NCBI GenBank assembly: GCA_949130495.1
Contig: OX422223.1
Span: forward strand, 76,940,751 to 77,004,750
DNA from: Sambucus nigra
Lineage: Eukaryota; Streptophyta; Magnoliopsida; Dipsacales; Adoxaceae
DNA: 64,000 bases
Direction of reading: 5' to 3'
Shown here: positions 37,660 to 47,098 of the stretch, in pieces
How positions within the stretch are numbered: the stretch's first letter is position 1
How the letters are laid out: each line of letters starts with the position of its first letter
Program-made: the position numbers and the translations under genes
Notes under the pieces: generated by a model
The model's input: only the letters and a program-made list of their open reading frames with translations
Told to the model about the DNA's origin: nothing
The model's database searches: none

Positions 37660-38580
37660 ACTTTGTGGGAATTCATATTAATAAAGGAAAATTATCCTTG
37701 GCAGAACACATAACCAAAAAGATTCTTGAGTTTTCAGACCAACTTAAAGATAGAAAACAATTACAATCATTTTTAGGATTGCTTAATTGTGCTATAGACT
37801 TTATTAAAGACCTTGCTTCAAAAAGACAAAGCTTAACTGTCAAATTAAAAGGAACAGACAAAACCAATCCCTTTTATTGGACTAAAGATGATTTTAAAGT
37901 CATAAGACAAATTAAGGATGCAGTCAAGAATATTCCTTTGCTTGAACTACCTAATGCAGAAGACCAATTTATAGTAGAAACAGATGCCTTTGATAAATAA
38001 TGGAGAGCAATATACTTTGCCATTGATCATTAGATAAAAAAGAAGAAACTTTATAGACATAGTTCTGGAACCTTTACAGACCCAGAAACAAGATACACTG
38101 CCCATGAAAAAGAAGTTTTAGCCAGAGTAAGGGCAATAGAAAAATATATGCTATTCCTTAGACCTAAACATTTTACTGTTTATACTGACTCTTCTTATGC
38201 AGTCAAATTTAGAGATTTAGACTTGTCCAAATCAAGGAATAATAGACTAATTAGATGGCAACAATTGCTTAATGGCTATGACTTCTCTGTTATACATATT
38301 AAGGGAAGTAAAAATACCATTCCAGATATTATATCAAGAGAGCCAATGTTTGCTAACACTAATATGATTTCATGTTTTATGTTTCCAATAGAAGACCTAG
38401 AAGACATGAGTTCCTCTAGAACGAATAGACTGAACAGGGAAGATATTGCAGACTATCTTAGACGCGTAAGACCAAATATTGGTGTAATGCAAAGACAGAC
38501 TCATATTCAAGACTCCCAAGAAAAACTAATCCTAGAGAAATTTTATGATATCTCGGTTCCTCCAGGAAAATCTAGATAAG
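37660..38580 (+). pseudogene. Pararetrovirus RT connection and RNase H region
   Basis: In the next frame from 37665. The connection has VGIHINKGKLSL-type sequence and FLGLLNCAIDFI. RNase H follows with FIVETDAFDK (37970-38000, then a stop), EKEVLARVRAIEKYM, and FTVYTDSSYAV (about 38167-38200), ending near IPDIISREP. Stops at 37998 and about 38032 interrupt it, and the open end runs to a TAA at 38578. The RNA of the replication intermediate would be degraded by this domain in an active virus. Confidence 0.85.
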
Positions 38581-39692
38581 AGATTATTGCTCAAAATAGA
38601 CTCATTGGGAAGATTTATTTTCCCCAATATAGACCTGATCAAAGATATCCAAACTTGATCAAATTTAGACGAGAATTTTAGGAAGATGAAAATACTCTCA
38701 TAGACGCTATATGGTGGAACGTCAAGAATAGACTATGGATTGAGTTCAAACAAAATTTTGTAGCCATTGCTAGATTTATGAGGACTCAAAGACTTGAAGT
38801 TACCCAGCTCAGTGGTACTGCTATACCTAGACCTCGGATTCAGACTTATGCTCAGACTCTTGGAGAATCCTCTAAAACTAGACGTACTGATTTTTGTTAT
38901 CAGAAAAAGACTTTTAAGACTAAGATTGTTATACCATTTGGTCGTAATAATCTCCCATTAACAGAAGACTTTAAAAAAGAAACTAATAACATTATTGATC
39001 ATTTTAATATGTTATTATCAAAAATAAATGGAGATGCCTTAATGATTAAAGGTTTATTCAAAGACGTTCCAAAAATATATCTTTTTGGAAAATCAGACAT
39101 GGCTCATATAACTCTTATAGACCACGGGTTCATTGGACTCGTCCAGATAAAAGATATTGAAGACTCCGTTGCTCTTGGAAAAATAGTTCATGAGTATGTT
39201 AAAAAGGTAGAAGACTTCCTTACTCTATTTGCTATAATCTATTAGACTGCTCCAAGTTCCTGTAGAGGAATGGGAGTTGAAGTATTTAGACTTATTAGAT
39301 TTTCCAATTATATATTCTAAGACGTTGAGATTTTATCAGAAAATGAGACAAAAGAATTAATTGTTGATAAGTCCAAGCTCCAGATTGCTCAATACATGGA
39401 AACAATTGAAATCATGGAGATATTTATAGGAGAAGACAGGTGGTACATGGCCTACCACAAAAAAGACCTGATAATCCAAGCTGATGAGCCATTTAATGGA
39501 AGTCTCAAGAAAGAATCTAAAGAAATAGTAGAGATAGCTTTGCCAGCTAGCCTTAGAACTGTGGGCCTCATTGATGAATTTTTTAACAATGCCCTACCAA
39601 ACCAAGATAAGGAAGAAGAAGACGCGGATGGGATAAAGACGGGCCCATCATTAGCAGAAGAATTATTAAAGACAGAAGATGCCCTGCACTAG
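38581..39692 (+). pseudogene. Uncharacterised C-terminal region downstream of RNase H
   Basis: About 370 codons continue in the RNase H frame after the stop at 38578, with further stops at 38679, 39243 and about 39318, ending in TAG at 39690. Open stretches of 155 residues (38778-39245) and 98 residues (39396-39692) have varied composition. The first has an alternating hydrophobic pattern (KIYLFGKSDMAHITLIDHGF) and the second an acidic end. I do not recognise a domain. Florendoviruses and RTBV carry an extra ORF in this position; whether this is homologous is unknown. Confidence 0.6.
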
Positions 39693-40565
39693 ACCTATGC
39701 ATTATTGCAAGAAGATAAGAAGACTCCATTATTTAGACTGATGATTCCCTTGCAGAATAAAATAGCTCAGACCTGACCCATATGGGCCTAGATATCATCC
39801 TTTCATAAAGATAAAGGAAGACAGTGGAAGATGTTAGGTGCAAGATGATTGCAAAATGCCAAGATTTCTTTTGAAAAAGCAGAAAAGTGAAGACTCGAAA
39901 GATTCCAAGGCTGCAGACTTTTAATGTATTTAATAATTATGCTTTCAATCGGATCTCTTTTGATAGCCGGTTACCAGTCATTTGTAGTGCCCTTGTGCTA
40001 TACAAGGGAGCGTCCATTTGAGTTTTAGATATAGGGAGTTAGAGAGTGAAGCTTAGAATCTAGAAAGAGTGTGTAAGCTTTTAGTAAGTAATATGTACAT
40101 GAGTGAGTGAACCTCTCATAGTTAGGGGAGAGGGGAGAGTTGTATTTACTTATGCAATTCAATAAAAGTATTTTATTTTCTAGAAATCTCTTATGTTGAG
40201 TTGTTATTATTTTCCAAATTGTCTCCAACTTTCTATTCATATAGGACTATTGTGTGGAACCTCTGGTGTGGCACACAAGGTGTTATACTGGTGAACCGTC
40301 GTCAGGTGCCGATTAGCCGTCAGCCATTATCCAAGTGGGTGTTAGACGTGAAGGCGTACAGGCAGGAAACGAGTTCAACGCCAAAATAGTGGATTGATGT
40401 GCGACACATAAAGAGAGAGTTGCAGGAGGCCAAGACCGGAGAATAACAATAACAAGACTGAAGAGACGAAGGGAAGAAGATAAATATATTGCAGACCAGA
40501 AGGAAGGTATAACTCAAACCAAACCCTGGACTATTTTACATATTATTGTTTTAAAAGAAATTTAT
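39693..40565 (+). promoter_or_regulatory. Pararetrovirus intergenic region: promoter, leader and poly(A) signal
   Basis: An 870-bp non-coding stretch between the last polyprotein frame and the 243-codon ORF. A TATA-like box (TATACAAG, 39999-40006) is followed 155 bp later by AATAAA (40161-40166). Caulimovirids place the poly(A) signal about 150-200 nt after the transcription start to make a terminally redundant RNA, so the spacing fits. About 400 nt of leader follow before the ORF. I do not see a clear methionine-tRNA primer site here. Confidence 0.6.
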
Positions 40566-41297
40566 ATGAGCCTACAAATTACTGAAGACTTTTTAGCATT
40601 TGTTAACCAAACAAATCCAGACTTAATAAGAGAAATCCAAGATTGGACTCTTACAGACACTAAAGATAAAGAACTTATAGAATCTGCCTTAATATATGTA
40701 GGTGGTACTTTCAAATATATAGATCAGATCATTGAGTGGTTAGGAAGAGAAGTACCTAGAATAGAAATAATTAGAACAGGGATTCGTGATCTCTTTAGAC
40801 AAAAATTAAGAACTGAAGATTTTGCACAAGAACTGTCAAGACCTGAAAAATATCAAGAATACACTAGGATACTGGAAGACAGTATAGACGTATTAAAATT
40901 TATTAGACGAAAAAGGTTAGATGAAACAAAGGCTATTTTAATTAGAGCCGGAGGAATCCGCCCTCTCATTAAAAACGTAGAAACAGCTGCCCCTAGAACA
41001 TACCATAGATTATTGTCATCTTATGGCGATAATAATTTAGACGAATTTATAGATAATGATATAAGTAATATTATTAATCAAATATATAAAGAAACTAGAG
41101 TGATAAACCCACGATACCGTATAAGGTATTTAAGACTAGAATATTTTCCATCAAAACCTTTTCCAATTTCTAGACTCTCTGAAGAAACTATTTATATAGA
41201 TAATCCTCGCTATTCAGAACTCCAATACGATAGTAACAGAAGAAGCTTGAGAAGTAGCAGTAGCCCTGAAACTTCTACACTTAGACTTCCAGATTAA
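40566..41297 (+). CDS. Pararetrovirus ORF1-like protein, intact 243-codon frame
   Basis: The only sizeable viral frame without a break: 243 residues from MSLQITEDFLAFVNQ to a Ser/Arg-rich tail (RRSLRSSSSPETSTLRL). The first 150 residues are rich in charged helices (DTKDKELIESALIYV, EYTRILEDSIDVLKF). No signal peptide or membrane segment is visible. By position, first ORF after the leader, it corresponds to ORF1 of badnavirus/tungrovirus-type genomes, but I recognise no domain. Whether it is expressed is unknown; its start is the first ATG after the leader with no competing upstream long frame. Confidence 0.65.
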   Translation: MSLQITEDFLAFVNQTNPDLIREIQDWTLTDTKDKELIESALIYVGGTFKYIDQIIEWLGREVPRIEIIRTGIRDLFRQKLRTEDFAQELSRPEKYQEYTRILEDSIDVLKFIRRKRLDETKAILIRAGGIRPLIKNVETAAPRTYHRLLSSYGDNNLDEFIDNDISNIINQIYKETRVINPRYRIRYLRLEYFPSKPFPISRLSEETIYIDNPRYSELQYDSNRRSLRSSSSPETSTLRLPD

Positions 41298-41390
41298 TTA
41301 AGCGTTAAAACAAGCTTAAAAGACCTTAGAAATCATTGGGGTAAAAATTTATATTCCCTAAAACTTAGAAGAAGTTAAAAGACATTGCGG

Positions 41391-41475
41391 TCCCAAAAGG
41401 TGGTCCTAAAAATACAAAACGGTCCCTAGATAATTCTTGGACGGTAGCGGTCCGTAAACTAGGTCCGTATGAGAG

Positions 41476-41560
<85 letters not shown>
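41391..41560 (-). repeat. Inverted copy of the GGAC/(GA)n(TA)n repeat
   Basis: Reads GGTCCCAAAAGGTGGTCC, then CGGTCCGTAAACTAGGTCCG, (CT)n at about 41482-41511 and (TA)n at 41512-41558. Its reverse complement has the same order, (TA)n(GA)n followed by a GCGGAC/ACGGAC word and GGACCA repeats, as 21498-21660 on the other side of the pararetrovirus. Confidence 0.55.
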
Positions 41561-41561
<1 letters not shown>

Positions 41562-43565
41562 GGTTTTATTGGTTTGTCATCGTATATAATTTCTCATGGT
41601 GGAAAACCATAATAAAGATAAAAACTCACGAACCAGGATATGGGTTTCTACAAATGTTTATTTTTTTCTATTATGTTAAAAGGTATTTTCATGTTTACCA
41701 TTGTATACTTGTTTGTAGAATGGAAGTGAGGGCATATCAATGTTAATGGATAGAAATTTAATTTCATTTTTCGTTCAATAATTTTTCATTGACTTTTGTC
41801 CTACGGGTTTTAAATTAAGTACATATATGAGTGATAGTATGATTTGTCATTCACGGTTTTATTTGAGTGTAAATTTCATAACTATAGAAAATAGTTTTTT
41901 AAATATGTCTCCACGATATAACCTTTCACTTGGTTTATCTTTAATGTCCATAAAAATTGTGCGTAATGGTAGTTACTTAGTTGATATGGTGTCAATTTAA
42001 ATGTAGTGGTAGTGACTGAGTAAATAGAGTGATCATTTTATAAGTAGTGATATCTTGCAATGTAGTTGTTTTTTAAAAACGACATTTTTATTATTAGAAA
42101 TTAGAAATTACAAAATTTTATACTGCCACAAGTTGTTATTTATCATTATATATTAATACAAATGACTAAAATCTAGGTGACACAAAGTCAATAATTTAAC
42201 GTGCGAAATGACTATCACAATTGTCTCTTCCGCACATCGCACGAGTTTACACATAATTCATAGTATATATGCACTACCGGTATTTAAAAAATTTATTATA
42301 CGAAAAATATTTTTTCATGAATCTATTGCATACTTAATAAAGGAGAGTAATTACTAAAAATCCTTTTTCAATCCTGTTCTCTTTAGAATAGCAAGATAAA
42401 AAAAATTAGGGTTTATTGTATGGGCTTGTTTGAGTGAACAATATTTGTTTTTGCCTTATTATATAATCTAGCTGAATTTTGATTTTAGTGTGCTCGATTT
42501 TGCCCATTAACGATAGATTTATTCATTTGCTTGGATTGGGGATGATAAAAATTTTGGAAATTTTAATTGCAAAATTAAGGAGTTTGGTGAATTCCGATTG
42601 AATAAATGTTTGGTTTTCCTACTAACTCAGAATGGAGGTTCGTTGACAAATAACAGTAAGTTGAATTGTATTGTTGGGAGTTGATGATAATCTTTTTTAG
42701 TAGTGGCTTAATTACAAAGACAGGGAGTTGTACTCGAAAAAAGTTTAGCATCCACCTCGTCATAAATACTCATGAAATGTCACTGATTCTCAAAAGAGTC
42801 TTGTTATGAGTTTCAAATAAGTTCTTCAAAATCTCCTTTAAAAGTAATAATTTTTTATGTCCTAGCGGGATACATATCATAATACAACATTTAATAGGCA
42901 TGCAAGAGAATAAATGGAATTCAAATAGCTATTGGGGAAGGTTTTCGGAGAGATTTTGGTACCAATATTATTATTTTTCTCGAAATGCATCAAAGAGTCA
43001 TCCCAACCTCATAATATGAAATTTCTTGTAGTAGACATTACATTTTGCACAACAAATTGACCCCACAAGGGACTTCGTCGTCTTTTCTCACTTAAATACC
43101 TCAACAATTATCAGTATTATACAAAATATTTTTTTTACTTTAGTTCATATTTTGCCTCACTAAAGGCGGCTATTCATATTTTTGAGTCGAGTTACGGGCC
43201 GACGCGACACGACAAGAGTTTTGTGGACACGATTTTGTGTTTTTTTTATCTCACATGAACACGATCCGAATAAAACATGACACGACAAACACAATTTCAT
43301 AAAGTTAAACATAAATAGACACGAAAACTTAAATAAAACACGATTCATAATTTTTGACACGACACGAGTTCGTGCCAAAAAGACCTAACCTGAACATGAA
43401 ATATCGTGTCAATTTCGATTCGCTTCGTTTCATATTTTCGTGTCATTTCTAAATTTGTCACTCCTATGCCTCACTAATAAATGGTTATATTTATACTCCA
43501 GAAGGTAACATTTATCTACGAAAAATGACTCGAGTCTAATTTTTTTTAATTTGACACTTTAATCT
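41561..43565. other. AT-rich interval without a recognised gene
   Basis: No long frame and no known motif. The one notable part is 43170-43450, rich in ACACGAC/GTCGTGTC words in both orientations and ending with TTTGTCACTCC, a style seen in non-autonomous hAT-like repeats; a similar GTGTCGTGTC patch occurs at about 52700-52770. Confidence 0.5.
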
Positions 43566-46500
43566 CACTACAAAAAAAATTTCTTTTTACTACGGAGGCT
43601 TTTGAGACGGCTAAAATTTGGGTCTCTAAAAGTTACTTTTTGAGACGGATAAAATTATTCGCCTTTAAAATTATAGTTTTTAAGACAACTAATTTTACCC
43701 GTCTCAAAAAATATACCTTATGAGATGGCATATTAAGAACCGTCTCAAAAAGTATACTTTTTGAGACGGCTAAAACCTTACCGATTTTAAGCCATTTGGT
43801 TTTTCCCCCCTCTTTCTATTAGCCAAAGAAAATAGAAAAAAGAAAGGAAAAAGACACAAACAAAAACAATCACCAATTATAACAATCACCAAATTACTAC
43901 TATTCACAAGGTCAAATAGTGCTGATTATTTCCTATTTCTTTCAAGAACAATGTCTAAAACCGAAAACTCCAGCTTAACTTGAACACAAAAATGAGAAGA
44001 TTTACTACGTAACCGATTTTAGTAAGTGACGAAAATATTCTCCCAAGCAATCATCCAAACACTGAAAACATGCTATAACTCTAACGATTATGGTGGCATT
44101 TCCTGCAATTCCAGTCTCGTGTTTCAAAGCCCGAAATCTTTTTTGGATAGATATTGCTGCCTTGAGCGAGTATAATTGATGCCCAAAACAACGACCAATT
44201 GCTGCCCCAAATTAGGAATATTAGGAGGCCAAAACAGGGGGAAAATGTGACAAACACAGTAGCATATTGCTGCCCCAAAACAGAAATATATAGTGGCCAA
44301 AACAGGGGAAAAAAGAGGCAAATTAAGCAGCAAACTGCTGCCCAAAGATAGCATTAAAAATAGGCCGTGCTCACCCCCAAAACAGGGCCAAAATGAACCT
44401 ATGGGGATCCTGATTTCTATCATCTAAAATCTCCCAAAGAAACATAAGATTGGTATATTAGTTGTCGAGATCCCATACACGTGTCATACATCCTAGTATT
44501 CATAGAATCAACTGCAAAGGGCGTGTTGTCCCTTTAAGGGTTGACCCGCCAAGTAGTGTCTTTATTTCTTACTTTTCCTCCCAGTTGTTGTAAGTTGATT
44601 CAAACCAACTCATGTTTTTATCTTAATTGAAGATTTTGATATGATGTTACATGGTGTATTGCACATTGATTTGATTTAGCTGGTACTCGGAATGGTGGGT
44701 AGGCTTAGTTTCTTTATTACTTCGTAAATCGGTAATGGGGCATTTCATAACTCTTTTTGTGGTTGTTTTATCATTATAAGTATATTGTTTTAGAGCTGGT
44801 TTTTGTATGGTGTTTTAAACAATTATTTTCGAAGCATCTAAATTACGTTAATGTTTCTCGACTATTTCAGACCCATAGCTAACTGCGTTTTGTATACCAT
44901 TTGTTGCAGGAAGTTTACTATCCCATGAGTACTTGTTATACCTATACCCGAGCCTTTTACCGTTAGAGCTTTTGCATCTATTCTCTCGAATAATGACCTT
45001 GTCACTCATGTCCTCTTTAGTCTCGCTCTCAACCACATGCGGGGTGAGATATATTCAAGTTAAATTTTGTTCATTATGTTGTCCAACGGTAAAAGGAAAT
45101 GTAATATGTATATTTATTTACATTAGTTGTTTAGAGTGTTGTGGCTATTTATGCCGTCGTTTTGAGTTAATATTTATGTTTGAACAGGTTGGTTTTAATG
45201 AATAAATAAAGGAGACTTTAATGAATTTTTAAAAAAATATTAAGTGTTTTTAAAAGTAAATAATATGAAGATGATTTAGAGAGGCATGAATCGATATTTC
45301 AATTATAAATTCATGTTTGTTTCATGTACCATTAACGTGATGAATCCCTCTCTCAATTTTATTATTGTGTAATTAATTGATTATGTATGTTATATGTACG
45401 TACACAGATTCATGGCAAGAAAACGTCGGCGTTGTTTGAATGTGCGGTATCATTGCCAAGGAAAGACCACTTGAGAAACAACCATTCACAACACGAGTGG
45501 AAGACGATTTAGAGACACATATATCGATATCCCACCAGAGTGAGGTGTTGCAACCCCAACCAACGACCTAGTGGCACCCAGTCAGAGACGTCAATGGCCC
45601 ATATCAACTAGGTAATAACACATTTTTCTATATGTATGTGATGGCGTGTTAGGTAAGATATATATTGTGGGTATTAGGAGACTCTGTCTAATTTTTTTAG
45701 AAATATTAAGTGTTTAAAAGTTAATAATATGAAGATTTACAAATTTGATAAGGTTTTTAAAGGCTGTCATATATAGGTACTATTAAAAAAAGAATACTTC
45801 CTTGTTTAAGGTAACTGACACTAAATAAATTTTATTGCAGGTCAAAATTTTTTGTGGACAAGGCAAGTCATTGAACTCGTTTTGATGGAGGTTGTATGGT
45901 TCAAGATTGTGAGTTTACTTGGCTTACATTGTTTTATTTTAGGAATAGACGGATTTTATGTATTTTTTTCTAATGAGACAAGTGAAATTTTGTAGAGATA
46001 CTTAGTTTGGTGGGCACAGTGTTGAAATTGTCTATTTTATCTTTGTATGAACTCTAATTTTAGTTGAATGGAAAGTTGTGTGTTATATTTGTTGAAATGA
46101 GATGTCAAATATGTCATATATTATTTTTAAGAGTTTTTGTTTAAAAGTATATTGAGCATATTATGGAATGAAAGAAATTTTAATTTTGGCGCAAAAATTA
46201 TTAAAGACGACTTCTTTACCGTCTCAAAAGGGTTCCACAAATGGGGACTTTTTGAGACGGTTAAGTTATCGTCTCAAAAAACTCTTTGGGGACGTATGTT
46301 GGTGTCTCTAAAAAAAACTTTAAAAGACGAATTCTTTGCCGTCTCAAAAGGGTCCCGTAAGTAATGACCTTTTGAGACGGCGTATTTCCCGTCTTAAAAG
46401 AACTTTTTGAGACGGCTTCTACCGTCTCAAAAAGCTTTTAAAACGGGGGGTCTAATACTACGCTCCTTTGCCGTCTCAAATGGTGTCACAAAAGGCTTTT

Positions 46501-46566
46501 GAGACAGCTAGAGAACTTTTTGAGATGGTTGGAGCACCGTAGTAAAAAACAATTTTTTTTTTAGTG
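43566..46566. mobile_element. Non-autonomous CACTA (En/Spm) transposon, 3001 bp
   Basis: Starts CACTACAAAAAAAATTTC and ends in the reverse complement of CACTAAAAAAAAAATTG, with both termini continuing TTTACTACGG. A TCT target duplication flanks it (43563-43565, 46567-46569). Many subterminal copies of TTTTGAGACGG and its reverse CCGTCTCAAAA lie within 250 bp of the left end and 450 bp of the right end, the usual transposase-binding pattern. I see no transposase gene inside. A 45.4-45.6 kb stretch might be a decayed coding remnant (WHPVRDVNGPYQLG in one frame), but this is weak. Confidence 0.9.
44199..44400. repeat. 68-bp tandem repeat inside the CACTA element
   Basis: Three imperfect copies start at 44199, 44267 and 44335, each beginning with TTGCTGCCCC or CTGCTGCCC and containing GGCCAAAACAGGG. 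A truncated unit begins at 44154. The stretch is non-coding on both strands. Confidence 0.75.
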
Positions 46567-46569
46567 TCT

Positions 46570-47098
46570 AAACACAACTTAGCAATGCATTCAATTAAAA
46601 GTCATAAAAATAAATAAAACAGAACCCAAAAGTGAAATAAGGTCTTAACCCATAAAATATTACCAAAGTAGATTATTCTTATAAAGTCTTACGTGCAATA
46701 GATGCCTAGCCTAAACTTATATATATGTAACTCAAGGAGTAAATATATTGCGTTTACAATAAAAAAAGATCCAAAAAAAGGGTTCATAATAGAGTCCATT
46801 TCAAAACCGAATTATTCAAAACTGGAAAAGATTTCCGGGACTAAACTCAAAAGTTATTTTTTGGGTTTCCTTTTTTTCTTCTTCTACTTAAGCACCTCGC
46901 TAATTGTCGAAATAAAACTTGAGTACTGTCATAATTGTACCTTTAGTACATTTTTCGTCGTTAAATGCAAAACTTTTGCTAATGCATGCGACATTTAATG
47001 ACGGAAAAGTTCGACAGTCTAAATTAACAATTAGTCTAATTTTGACAATTAAGGAGGTAATTAAGTCAAAATCACCATTTTTTTCATCACCATCGAAT
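46570..47098 (-). other. 3' flank and probable 3' UTR of the AAC gene
   Basis: About 530 bp between the CACTA element and the AAC stop codon. AT-rich, with no competing gene; short frames on both strands have no recognisable motif. The transcript end is not determined. Confidence 0.5.

Larger units (their letters stand above)
31575..41390 (+). mobile_element. Endogenous pararetrovirus (Caulimoviridae-like), decayed
   Basis: A plus-strand block of about 9.7 kb with A-rich codon use unlike its surroundings. Order: an ORF2-like frame, a polyprotein region with movement protein, coat protein, CCHC, protease, RT and RNase H, a further C-terminal region, a non-coding region with promoter and polyadenylation signals, and a 243-codon ORF. 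No integrase and no LTRs are seen. If one genome unit is present it is circularly permuted, with the small first ORF placed last. The order and the ATGA junction fit badnavirus/tungrovirus-like members; the genus is not determined. Many stops and at least three frame changes make it defective. The left limit is obscured by the SIRE-like insertion. Confidence 0.88.

Noticed and set aside
31575..41390. A replication-competent virus
   Set aside because: Many stop codons, several frame changes and a lost zinc ligand show a decayed genomic fossil.
43160..43378. 72-residue minus-strand frame
   Set aside because: Falls in an ACACGAC-rich repeat patch without protein-like conservation.
46702..46998. 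98-residue plus-strand frame beside AAC
   Set aside because: Low complexity, no motif, in the 3' flank of a minus-strand gene.
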